A stretch of DNA of 6,578 nucleotides from Acidimicrobiia bacterium (GCA_025456165.1 JALOLI010000112.1:1-6578); one strand, 5' to 3'; positions 1-6,233 are shown, counted from the stretch's first letter. Numbers and translations are program-made. The notes: generated by a model from the sequence alone, not told the origin.

Positions 1-776
1 TCCTGGCAGAGGCGCATCTCGCGTCCCCGCACGTAGAGGATGTGGGTGATGGGCCGGTCGGCCGGATCGTTGGAGGGCAGGTCGGTGTCGAGCAACAGCA
101 GCGGCACCCGGCCCACGTCGATGCGCCAGACGCCGATGTCGACCATCCGCCCGGGCAGCTCGACCTGGACGATGAGGGGATGGCCGGTGCGGTCGAGCAC
201 CCGGCGCAGGGCCCGCCGGGCGATCTCCACGGTGCGGTAGTGATGCTGCTGGGTGCCTTCGGGGTCCACCTCCTGGTGGAAGTAGCCCAGGCGGTACAGG
301 AGGCCGATGCCCACCATGGGGATGCCCAGGTCCGAGGCCGCCTTGGCGTGGTCGCCGGCGAGCACCCCAAGGCCGCCGGCGTAGAAGGGAAGGGTGTGGT
401 GCACGCCGTACTCGGTGCACAGGTAGGCCAGGCCGTGGGGCAGGGCGTCGGGGTGGTGGCGGGAGTACCAGGTGTCCTCCGCCGCCATGTACTGGTCGAA
501 GGTGGCGACGACCTCGTGGTACAGGTCGGCGAAGGAGTCGTTGTCCTCGAGCGACTCCCACACATCGGGGGGCACGGCCTGGATCATGCTCAGCGGGTTC
601 AGGGTGTGCTGCCAATAGGGCAGGCTCACCCGCTGCCAGAGCTCGCGGGCCGGGCGGTGCCACACCCACCACATGTTGTAGGCGAGGTCCCAGAGCCGTT
701 CGTAGGTCTGGGGGAGGGGCACCTTGGTGCCGTGGGCCACCGGGATGGCCGGTAGGGGTGAGGGGCGCGTCGTCAT
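1..776 (-). CDS. glgP: alpha-glucan (glycogen) phosphorylase, N-terminal part, cut by the left edge
   Basis: Reading the minus strand from an ATG at 776-774 gives 258 uninterrupted codons, and the frame is still open at the window edge. The enzyme splits alpha-1,4-glucans with phosphate to release glucose-1-phosphate in the cytoplasm (GT35, PLP-dependent). Residues about 20-110 look like the DUF3417 domain found at the N-terminus of the bacterial/archaeal GlgP type, including the aromatic run LAYNMWWVWH (31-40). The catalytic domain starts at about 118 with CTEYGVHHTLP, then AGGLGVLAGDHAKAASDLG (133-151), which is the family's glycine-rich signature, and GLLYRLGYFHQ (158-168). LLDTDLPSNDPADR (228-241) and GREMRLCQ near the edge are also typical. 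The PLP lysine and the remaining two thirds (family about 700-860 residues) lie outside. AAGG at about 4-8 bases before the ATG is a weak ribosome site. The gene is divergent from the threonine aldolase and fab genes. Identity is confident; activity cannot be judged from this part. Confidence 0.93.
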   Translation of the reverse strand, partial: MTTRPSPLPAIPVAHGTKVPLPQTYERLWDLAYNMWWVWHRPARELWQRVSLPYWQHTLNPLSMIQAVPPDVWESLEDNDSFADLYHEVVATFDQYMAAEDTWYSRHHPDALPHGLAYLCTEYGVHHTLPFYAGGLGVLAGDHAKAASDLGIPMVGIGLLYRLGYFHQEVDPEGTQQHHYRTVEIARRALRRVLDRTGHPLIVQVELPGRMVDIGVWRIDVGRVPLLLLDTDLPSNDPADRPITHILYVRGREMRLCQ

Positions 777-797
777 CGACCTTGGATCAGGGGTGAG

Positions 798-834
798 TCC
801 GAATCCTACCCCCGCCGGTGCGCCCATCCGAATC
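798..834. repeat. 8-bp direct repeat TCCGAATC in the divergent intergenic region
   Basis: TCCGAATC occurs at 798-805 and again at 827-834, 29 bases apart start to start. The two copies overlap the candidate -10 and -35 of the glgP promoter, so they could be paired binding sites for a regulator. They could also simply be recurrent promoter-like sequence. No regulator is identified. Confidence 0.4.
803..832 (-). promoter_or_regulatory. candidate promoter for glgP
   Basis: On the minus strand TAGGAT (808-803) can serve as a -10 box. A weak -35-like TTCGGA (832-827) lies 18 bases upstream. The predicted start point near 796 would give a leader of about 20 bases before the ATG at 776. The -35 match is only three of six bases, so this rests mainly on the -10 box and its position. 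Confidence 0.35.
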
Positions 835-836
835 GA

Positions 837-849
837 ATTGGGCCCCAAT
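837..849. promoter_or_regulatory. perfect inverted repeat, possible operator
   Basis: ATTGGG-C-CCCAAT is a perfect 6+1+6 inverted repeat centred on 843. Its last base is the first base of the TATGAT box (849-854) of the rightward promoter. A dimeric repressor bound here would cover the -10 region of the threonine aldolase-fab transcript. The symmetry is seen directly; the operator role is inference. Confidence 0.35.
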
Positions 850-854
850 ATGAT
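849..854 (+). promoter_or_regulatory. -10 box (TATGAT) of a likely leaderless promoter
   Basis: TATGAT differs from the TATAAT consensus at one base and ends 8 bases before the ATG at 863. Transcription would therefore begin at or within a base or two of the start codon. The bases between are pyrimidine-rich (CCTCCCC) and contain no Shine-Dalgarno sequence. No convincing -35 is visible at the usual distance. Leaderless mRNAs driven by TANNNT boxes are common in actinobacteria. This promoter could serve the threonine aldolase gene and the fab genes behind it. Confidence 0.5.
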
Positions 855-862
855 GCCTCCCC

Positions 863-1900
863 ATGGCCTTCCCCGACGGCACCGCCGACTTCCGTTCCGA
901 CACCGTGACCCGGCCCACTCCCGAGATGCGCCGGGCGATGGCCGACGCCGAGGTCGGGGACGACTCCTACGGCGAGGACCCCACCGTGAACGCCCTGCAG
1001 GAAGAGGCGGCCGCCGCGGTCGGGAAGGAGGCGGCCCTGTTCGTTCCCAGTGGGACGATGGGCAACCAGCTGGCGGTCAACCTGCAGACCCGCCCGGGGG
1101 ACGAGGTGCTCTGCACCGAGTGGGCCCACCTGCGCAACTACGAACGCGGCGCTTCCGCCGCCCTTTCGGGTGCCGCCTTCCGCACCGTGCCCGGCGAGGG
1201 CGGGGTCATCACGCCAGAGCAGGTGGCGGCCGCTCTGGAGTGGGCCGGGGGCTCGTGGCCGCGGATCTCGCTGCTGGTTTGGGAGAACACCCACAATGCC
1301 GCCGGGGGAACGGTCCTGACCCCCGAGGCCACGGCCGCAGCCACGGCGATCGCTCGGGAGCGGGGCCTGGCGGTCCACCTCGACGGCGCCCGCCTGTTCA
1401 ATGCGGCGGTGGCCGCGGCCCGCCCGGCCGCCGCGCTGGCTGCCGGGGCGGACACGGTCATGTTCTGCTTCTCCAAGGGGCTGGGGGCGCCGGCAGGATC
1501 GGTGCTCTGCGGGCGGGCGGACCTGATCCTGGCGGCGCGCACCGTGCGCCGCCGGTTCGGGGGCACGATGCGCCAGGCCGGAGTGCTGGCCGCCGCGGCG
1601 CGGGTGGCGCTGCGCGATTGGGGACGGCTCGCCGCGGACCATGCCCTGGCCCGGGATCTGGCGGAAGTGCTCGAGGAGCGACTGCCGGGGGCGGCGATGG
1701 CCCCGCCGCAGACCAACATGGTGCAGTTGGCCGGCAACCGCCTTCCGGGCGGGCCGGAGCCATTTCGGGAGGCGCTGGCCACCGCCGGGGTGCGGGTGGG
1801 CTATATCCGTCCGGGAGTGCTGCGCTTCGTTACCCACCGGGACGTCGACGCCTCCGACGTGGCCCGGGTCGGCTCCGTCGCCGGGGCCCTGGGCAGATGA
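863..1900 (+). CDS. ltaE: low-specificity L-threonine aldolase (PLP-dependent)
   Basis: A 345-residue fold-type I PLP enzyme, full length for the family (about 330-350). It splits L-threonine or L-allo-threonine to glycine and acetaldehyde in the cytoplasm. Signatures are [15 protein letters not shown] (9-23), [13 protein letters not shown] (31-43), the phosphate-binding [10 protein letters not shown] (62-71), His89 in the position of the catalytic histidine, LDGARLFNA (173-181) with Asp174 for the PLP ring nitrogen, and the Schiff-base lysine Lys205 in [10 protein letters not shown] (201-210). The ATG at 863 is the first possible start, because an in-frame TGA lies at 851-853. There is no ribosome site in front, which fits leaderless translation. 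The stop at 1898-1900 is 28 bases before fabD on the same strand, so the two are probably co-transcribed. There is no obvious metabolic link with fatty acid synthesis. Substrate stereospecificity cannot be told from sequence; the family name is secure, the gene symbol slightly less so. Confidence 0.93.
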   Translation: MAFPDGTADFRSDTVTRPTPEMRRAMADAEVGDDSYGEDPTVNALQEEAAAAVGKEAALFVPSGTMGNQLAVNLQTRPGDEVLCTEWAHLRNYERGASAALSGAAFRTVPGEGGVITPEQVAAALEWAGGSWPRISLLVWENTHNAAGGTVLTPEATAAATAIARERGLAVHLDGARLFNAAVAAARPAAALAAGADTVMFCFSKGLGAPAGSVLCGRADLILAARTVRRRFGGTMRQAGVLAAAARVALRDWGRLAADHALARDLAEVLEERLPGAAMAPPQTNMVQLAGNRLPGGPEPFREALATAGVRVGYIRPGVLRFVTHRDVDASDVARVGSVAGALGR

Positions 1901-1906
1901 GACGGG

Positions 1907-1923
1907 GCCCCGCCGTTCGGGGC
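1907..1923 (+). other. perfect hairpin between ltaE and fabD, overlapping the fabD ribosome site
   Basis: GCCCCG-CCGTT-CGGGGC forms a 6-bp all-GC (except none) perfect stem with a 5-base loop, ending 5 bases before the fabD GTG. The right arm contains the only purine-rich stretch that could act as the fabD Shine-Dalgarno sequence. No T-run follows, so it is not a standard intrinsic terminator. It could mask the ribosome site or mark an mRNA processing point, or be chance in GC-rich DNA. Confidence 0.3.
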
Positions 1924-1928
1924 GGGTC

Positions 1929-2855
1929 GTGAGCTACGCCCTGCTCTTCCCCGGCCAGGGCAGCCAGGCGGTGGGCATGGGCGCCGACGTCTTCGCCGCC
2001 CGGCCGGACCTGGAGGCAGCGGCCGCCGCGGCCCTGGGCTGGGACCTGGCGCGGCTGTGCCGGGAGGGGCCGGAGGAGGCCTTGACCCGCACCGAGCACG
2101 CCCAACCCGCTCTCTACACGGTGGCCTTCGCCCTGTGGCAGGCGCTGGCCGCCCACCCGATCCCGGCGCCGGCGGCAGCCGCGGGGCACTCCCTGGGCGA
2201 GTACACCGCTCTGGCGGCCGCCGGGGTCATCGCTTTCGAGGATGGTCTGCGGCTGGTGGCGGCGCGGGGCCGGGCGATGGCGGCGGCGGCCGCCGCCGCC
2301 CCCTCGGGCATGGCCGCCCTGCTGGGGGTCGAAGCGGAGGCCGCCGAGGCGCTGGCCGCCGCCCGGCGGGATGAGGGCGGCAGCCTGTGGGTGGCCAACC
2401 TGAACGCCCCGGAGCAGGTGGTGCTGGCCGGCGGGGTGGCCGACCTGGCCTGGGCGGAAGAGCACGCTCGGGAGCATGGGGTGCGCCGGGTGGCGCGGCT
2501 CAAAGTCGCCGGGGCGTTCCACTCGCCGTTCATGGCCTCGGCCGCCGCCGATCTCGCCGCGGCGATGGCCGCCGCCGATTTCGCCACCCCGGCCTTCCCG
2601 GTGTGGGCCAATGCCACCGCCGCTCCCTACGAGGGCGACGCCGGGGCGCTCCTGCTGCGCCAACTCACCTCCCCGGTGCGCTTCGCCGAGTCGCTGGCCA
2701 CCATGGCGGCTGCCGGCATCCGCACCTTCGTCCACGTTGGCCCGGGAGACGTAACCGCCGGCCTGGCCCGGAGGTCGGTAGAGGGTGCAGAGACGCACGT
2801 GGTGTCCCGCCTCGACGAGGTGGACGCCGTGGCGGCGGCCCTGGCCGCCGCCTGA
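1929..2855 (+). CDS. fabD: malonyl-CoA:ACP S-malonyltransferase
   Basis: FabD transfers malonyl from malonyl-CoA to the holo acyl carrier protein, supplying the extender for chain elongation. The 308-residue product is almost exactly the length of E. coli FabD (309). Visible motifs are LLFPGQGSQ (5-13) forming the oxyanion region, the nucleophile Ser88 in GHSLGEY (86-92), Arg113 in the position that binds the malonyl carboxylate, the catalytic His198 in GAFHSPF (195-201) and the C-terminal GPG (271-273). The reading frame is open far upstream through the ltaE gene. The GTG at 1929 was chosen because it puts the PGQGSQ motif at the usual distance from the N-terminus. Its ribosome site is weak (GGGGCGGG, 1919-1926) and lies in a hairpin arm. 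A long alanine run (about 118-124) is a lineage-type low-complexity loop, not a defect. fabH follows after 21 bases. Confidence 0.95.
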   Translation: MSYALLFPGQGSQAVGMGADVFAARPDLEAAAAAALGWDLARLCREGPEEALTRTEHAQPALYTVAFALWQALAAHPIPAPAAAAGHSLGEYTALAAAGVIAFEDGLRLVAARGRAMAAAAAAAPSGMAALLGVEAEAAEALAAARRDEGGSLWVANLNAPEQVVLAGGVADLAWAEEHAREHGVRRVARLKVAGAFHSPFMASAAADLAAAMAAADFATPAFPVWANATAAPYEGDAGALLLRQLTSPVRFAESLATMAAAGIRTFVHVGPGDVTAGLARRSVEGAETHVVSRLDEVDAVAAALAAA

Positions 2856-2866
2856 GACGCCGAGGC

Positions 2867-2872
2867 AGGAGG
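2867..2872 (+). promoter_or_regulatory. strong ribosome binding site of fabH
   Basis: AGGAGG, a full Shine-Dalgarno core, stands 4 bases before the GTG at 2877. It decides that non-ATG start for fabH. Confidence 0.85.
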
Positions 2873-2876
2873 AACC

Positions 2877-3950
2877 GTGCCGGCTCCCATCATCACGGGT
2901 TGGGGCAAGTGCCTGCCGCCTGCCGTGCTCTCCAACGCCGATCTGGAGACCCTGACCGACACCAGCGACGAGTGGATCGTCACCCGGACCGGCATCCGGG
3001 AGCGGCGTATCAGCCATGCCGAGGTCTCCGACATGGCGGCAGTCGCCGGCCGGGAGGCCCTGGCCGCCGCCGGAGTGGCGGCCGATCAGGTGGACCTGCT
3101 GATCGTGGCGACCTGCACCCCCGACCGCCTGGTGCCCAGCGCCGCCGCCCTCGCCCAGGAGAAGATCGGGGCCGCAGGGTCCGGGGCCATGGACCTCAAT
3201 GCCGCTTGCTCCGGCTTCCTGTACGGGCTGGCGGTGGCCGATCAGATGGTGCGGACCGGCGCCATGCGCCGGGTCCTGCTCATCGGGGCGGAGAAGCTGC
3301 ACTTCTTCCTGGACTTCACCGACCGGGCCACCAGCGTGCTCTTCGGCGACGGGGCGGGGGCGGTGCTGATCGAGGCGTCCGAGGAGGACGAAGCCGGCCT
3401 GCTCGCCTTCGAGTTGGGGGCCGACGGGACCGCGGCCGACATCCTGTGCATCCCCGGCAGCGGCACCGAGGGGGTCCCCGGGGCCTCCCGTCGCACCCGG
3501 GTGCAGATGGAGGGCCCGACGGTGTTCCGCCGGGCCGTCGAGGCGATGGGGGATGCTTCGCTCCGGGTGCTGGAGAAGGCCGGGCTCGGCCTCGATGATG
3601 TCGACCTGCTGATCCCGCACCAGGCCAACCTGCGCATCGTCGAGGCCACCGCCCGGCGCCTTGGGCTCGATCCCGCCCGGGTGGCGGTGAACCTCGACAC
3701 CTACGGGAACACCTCGGCGGCTTCGATCCCCATCGCCCTGGTCGAGGCTCTGGAACAGGGCCGGGTGCAGCCCGGGGCCCTGCTGGTCTTCGCCGCCTTC
3801 GGCGGCGGGCTCACCTGGGCGGCAGCCGCCTACCGCTGGGGCTCCCGGGTCACCCCGCGGGGCAGTGCGGGGGCAGCGCTGCCGCCGGCTACGGCGAGCA
3901 GCCTCGAGCTGCTGGCACCCAACGTCGCGCTCTACGGAAAGGGGGTCTGA
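2877..3950 (+). CDS. fabH: beta-ketoacyl-ACP synthase III
   Basis: FabH starts fatty acid synthesis by condensing an acyl-CoA primer with malonyl-ACP. The product has 357 residues against about 317-335 for most FabH proteins. The catalytic triad is complete: Cys111 in NAACSGF (108-114), His248 in PHQAN (247-251) and Asn278 in YGNTSAAS (276-283). The CoA-binding region DTSDEWIVTRTGIRER (28-43) is canonical, including Trp33. The residue matching E. coli Phe87, which limits primer size, is Val86 here (motif LVPSAA), so the pocket may accept larger or branched primers; this is inference. The conserved core ends at FGGGLTW-AAAAYRW (residue 321). It is followed by about 36 extra residues, rich in Ala, Ser and Pro, ending in SLELLAPNVALYG. 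GTG start with AGGAGG 4 bases upstream. The stop is one base before the fabG ATG, and the last codons carry the fabG ribosome site. Confidence 0.95.
   Translation: MPAPIITGWGKCLPPAVLSNADLETLTDTSDEWIVTRTGIRERRISHAEVSDMAAVAGREALAAAGVAADQVDLLIVATCTPDRLVPSAAALAQEKIGAAGSGAMDLNAACSGFLYGLAVADQMVRTGAMRRVLLIGAEKLHFFLDFTDRATSVLFGDGAGAVLIEASEEDEAGLLAFELGADGTAADILCIPGSGTEGVPGASRRTRVQMEGPTVFRRAVEAMGDASLRVLEKAGLGLDDVDLLIPHQANLRIVEATARRLGLDPARVAVNLDTYGNTSAASIPIALVEALEQGRVQPGALLVFAAFGGGLTWAAAAYRWGSRVTPRGSAGAALPPATASSLELLAPNVALYGKGV
3936..3945 (+). promoter_or_regulatory. ribosome binding site of fabG inside the fabH 3' end
   Basis: GGAAAGGGGG lies 6 bases before the ATG at 3952 and within the last codons of fabH. 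It supports this ATG over upstream in-frame positions and suggests translational coupling of fabG to fabH. Confidence 0.65.
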
Positions 3951-3951
3951 C

Positions 3952-4686
3952 ATGGGGCGAGTGGCGCTGGTCACCGGGGCGGGGCGGGGCATCGGCCGGG
4001 CGGTGGCCGAGCACCTGGCCGACGCCGGGCATCGGGTGGCGGTCAACTACCGTTCGTCGGCCGCCGAGGCGGAGGCGGTGGCGGCCGGCATCGTGGCCGC
4101 TGGAGGAGAGGCGGTGGCGGTGGGCGCCGATGTGTCCGACGAGGCCGCCGTGGCGGCTCTGTTCGCCGCGGTGGAGCAGCGCCTGGGCCCGGTGGAGATC
4201 CTGGTGAACAACGCCGGGATCACCCGCGACGGCCTGCTGCTGCGCATGAGCGCCGCCGATTGGGATGCGGTGCTCGCCGCCGACCTGCGCTCGGCGTTCC
4301 TTTGCACCCGGGCGGCGCTGCGCCACATGGTGCGGGCGCGCTGGGGGCGCATCGTTTCCATCGGCTCGGTGGCCGGCCTGGCGGGGAACGCCGGCCAGGC
4401 CAACTACGCCGCGGCCAAGGCGGGGCTGATCGGATTCAGCAAGGCGGTGGCTCGCGAGGTCGGCTCCCGGGGCATCACGGTCAACGTGGTGGCGCCCGGG
4501 TTCATCGAGACCGACATGACGGCGGCCCTGGGCGAGCCGGACCGCGAGGCGGCGCGGCAGGCGATCGCCCTGGGCAGGTTCGGGACACCCCAGGAGGTGG
4601 CGGCGGCGGTCGGCTATCTTGCCTCGGGCCCGGCCGCCTACGTCACCGGCCAGGTGATGGTGATCGACGGCGGAATGGCACTCTAA
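3952..4686 (+). CDS. fabG: 3-oxoacyl-ACP reductase
   Basis: FabG reduces 3-ketoacyl-ACP to (R)-3-hydroxyacyl-ACP with NADPH. The 244-residue product is the same size as E. coli FabG and aligns with it with a constant one-residue offset. The Rossmann fold shows TGAGRGIG (8-15), Asp60 for the adenine ring, and NNAG (86-89). Ser139, Tyr152 and Lys156 of the YxxxK active site are present (IGSVAG, NYAAAKAGLIG). The segment ITVNVVAPGFIETDMT (175-190) and the C-terminal IDGGMAL are typical of true FabG. The oddity is Asp111 (codon GAC, in AADLRSAF), where E. coli FabG has the tetrad Asn110. The frame is open upstream; the ATG was chosen for its ribosome site and the family N-terminus. Its TAA stop is embedded in the ribosome site of acpP. 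Another SDR reductase is formally possible, but the fab context makes FabG very likely. Confidence 0.94.
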   Translation: MGRVALVTGAGRGIGRAVAEHLADAGHRVAVNYRSSAAEAEAVAAGIVAAGGEAVAVGADVSDEAAVAALFAAVEQRLGPVEILVNNAGITRDGLLLRMSAADWDAVLAADLRSAFLCTRAALRHMVRARWGRIVSIGSVAGLAGNAGQANYAAAKAGLIGFSKAVAREVGSRGITVNVVAPGFIETDMTAALGEPDREAARQAIALGRFGTPQEVAAAVGYLASGPAAYVTGQVMVIDGGMAL

Positions 4687-4691
4687 GGAGG
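4685..4691 (+). promoter_or_regulatory. strong ribosome binding site of acpP overlapping the fabG stop
   Basis: AAGGAGG stands 4 bases before the ATG at 4696. Its first two bases are the last two of the fabG TAA. A near-ideal site fits the need for high acyl carrier protein levels relative to its neighbours. Confidence 0.8.
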
Positions 4692-4695
4692 CGGC

Positions 4696-4941
4696 ATGGA
4701 ACGGTCCGAGATCCAGGCGAAGCTGACCGACCTGCTGGTGGAGGAACTGGGGCTGGAGCGCGACAAGATCAAGCTGGCGGCCTCGTTCGAGAAGGACCTC
4801 GAGGTCGACTCGCTCGGCGTGGTGGAGCTGCTGATGGCGCTCGAGGACGCCTTCGGCGTGACCATCCCCGACGACGAGGCCGAGCGGATCGTCACCGTGG
4901 CCGACGCGGTGGACCTCATCGCGGAGAAACTCGGGGCCTGA
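4696..4941 (+). CDS. acpP: acyl carrier protein
   Basis: An 81-residue acidic protein that carries growing acyl chains on 4'-phosphopantetheine in the cytoplasm. The prosthetic group attaches to Ser39 in EVDSLGVVELLMALE (36-50), at the start of helix II. The Asp38 before it is conserved; the usual Asp after DSL is Gly41. The acidic helix II-III region GVTIPDDEAERIVTV (54-68) is the standard docking surface for Fab enzymes. Size and position between fabG and fabF are as in many bacterial fab clusters. The TGA stop (4939-4941) shares its last base with the fabF ATG. A carrier protein for a secondary pathway is unlikely in this setting. Confidence 0.96.
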   Translation: MERSEIQAKLTDLLVEELGLERDKIKLAASFEKDLEVDSLGVVELLMALEDAFGVTIPDDEAERIVTVADAVDLIAEKLGA

Positions 4942-6181
4942 TGGCGGCGGCTCGCCGGGTGGTGGTCACCGGGCTGGGGACGGTGAACCCGCTCGGCCTC
5001 GATGTGCCCTCGTTCTGGGAGGCGTGCCTCGCCGGGCGCTCCGGCGCCGGCGAGATCCGCTCCTTCGACGCCTCGCCGTTGCGCACCCGCATCGCCGCCG
5101 AGGTGACCGGCTTCGATCCCGAGGCGTTCATATCGCCCGGCGGATGGACCGCTACGGCCAGTTCTTCCTGGTGGCCGCGGGCCAGGCCCTGGCCGACGCC
5201 GGCCTGGCCTACGCCGAGGGCGACCCGGCGGCGGAGCGCGCCGGCGTGGCGGTGGGCTCGGGCATCGGCGGCATCCTCACCTTCCAGGAGGGCATGGACG
5301 CCATGCGGCAGCGGGGCTACGACCGGGTGAGCCCCTACGCCATCCCCCAGATCATCTCGAACATGGCCGCCGGGCAGGTCTCCATCGACCACCACCTCTA
5401 CGGGCCGAGCCTGTGCGCCGTGACCGCTTGCGCCGCCTCGGCGAATGCCCTCGGCGACGCCGCCGAGGTGATCCGGCGGGGAGATGCCGATGTGATGGTG
5501 GCCGGGGGAGCCGAAGCGGCGGTCTGCGAGTTCGCCGTGGCCGGCTTCACCCAGGCCCGGGCGCTGAGCACCCGCAACGACGACCCCGCCGGGGCCTCGC
5601 GGCCTTTCGACGCCGCCCGCGACGGGTTCGTGATGGGGGAGGGGGCCGCGGTGCTGGTGCTCGAAGCCGAGGAGCACGCCCGGGCGCGAGGCGCCCGGGC
5701 CTACGGCGCCCTGGCCGGCTACGGGATGTCCTCCGACGGCTACCACATCACCCTGCCCCGTCCGGGCGGGGCAGGGGCGGCCCGGGCGATGGCGCAGGCC
5801 CTCCGGTCGGCCGGCCTGGCGGCGGCCGACATCGACTACATCAACGCCCACGGCACCTCGACTCAAGCCAACGACGCCGCCGAGACGGCGGCGATCAAGT
5901 CGGTGTTCGGGGAGCATGCCTACCGGGTCCCGGTCTCCTCGACCAAGTCGATGACCGGGCACCTGCTCGGGGGGGCTGGGGCCCTGGAGGCGCTGGTGTG
6001 CCTGCTGGCAATCCGCGACGGGATCGTGCCGCCCACGATCAACTACGAGACCCCCGATCCGGAGTGCGACCTGGACTACGTGCCGAACCGGGCGCGCCGT
6101 CTCCCGGTGCGGGCGGCGATGAGCAACTCGTTCGGCTTCGGGGGCCACAACGTATCCCTGGTGCTCACCGCTGCGGAGTAG
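4941..6181 (+). CDS. fabF: beta-ketoacyl-ACP synthase II, with a frameshift at about 5136-5138
   Basis: FabF elongates acyl-ACP with malonyl-ACP. The first 66 codons read from the ATG at 4941 (RRVVVTGLGTVNPLG, then GFDPEAFISP). The rest continues in the -1 frame from 5138 (RRMDRYGQFFLVAAGQAL) to the TAG at 6179-6181. Restoring one C in the CCC at 5136-5138 joins both parts into a normal 413-residue FabF. Numbered on the repaired protein, the catalytic residues are Cys164 in TACAAS, His304 in NAHGTST, Lys336 in STKSMTGH and His341, each one above E. coli numbering. The C-terminal NSFGFGGHN (396-404) is intact. Apart from the missing base nothing is degraded. As written, translation from 4941 would leave the fabF frame and give an inactive product with only about the first 66 residues correct. 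The start overlaps the acpP stop (TGATG), indicating translational coupling; only a weak GGGG (4933-4936) precedes it. Family certain; whether the shift is real is not. Confidence 0.92.
5136..5138 (+). other. single-base deletion site in fabF
   Basis: Upstream of this CCC the frame starting at 4941 gives FabF sequence, and from 5138 the next frame does. One added C makes the join read ISP-RRMDR, matching the RRMD motif expected here. The missing base sits in a short C run in GC-rich DNA, where indel errors are frequent. Confidence 0.8.
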
Positions 6182-6233
6182 CGGCGTTGCGCCGGCCGCC
6201 CGAGATGGGGGGAGCCGGTAGCGTGGGGAGGAG
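6182..6233. other. 52-bp gap between fabF and the Nudix gene; possible weak signals
   Basis: A small perfect hairpin, CGGCG-TTG-CGCCG (6182-6194), follows the fabF stop directly. It has only 5 pairs and no T-run, so it is not a convincing terminator. TAGCGT (6219-6224) could be a -10 box for the Nudix gene but has no visible -35. The Nudix gene may therefore be read from the fab transcript or from its own weak promoter. Confidence 0.25.

Noticed and set aside
42..755. A 237-codon plus-strand open frame at the left end.
   Set aside because: The opposite strand encodes a clear alpha-glucan phosphorylase over the whole stretch; the plus-strand product is a His/Gly/Val-rich mirror with no family features.
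850..855. ATG codons at 850 and 853 as alternative starts for the threonine aldolase.
   Set aside because: They are in a different reading frame from the enzyme and lie within the -10 box.
2268..2300. GCC/GCG-rich tract in fabD as a possible repeat expansion.
   Set aside because: It is a short alanine stretch within a loop of an otherwise normal-length FabD; such runs are usual at this GC content.
1830..4046. A very long open frame on the minus strand (738 codons) opposite fabD and fabH.
   Set aside because: It lies antisense to well-identified genes, its product is low-complexity (Gly/Arg/His/Gln/Pro) without recognisable domains, and long antisense frames are common in GC-rich DNA.
5130..5146. 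Programmed ribosomal frameshifting to make FabF.
   Set aside because: There is no slippery heptamer at the join (TCG-CCC-GGC), I noticed no stimulatory element, and regulated frameshifting is not known for FabF. A one-base deletion explains the data.
5144..6181. A separate, shorter ketosynthase gene starting at the internal ATG (5144).
   Set aside because: It would lack the first 68 residues including the VVVTGLG strand of the thiolase fold, and those residues are present just upstream in the other frame.
6182..6194. Intrinsic terminator after fabF.
   Set aside because: Only 5 base pairs with a 3-base loop and no T-run; weak by any standard.
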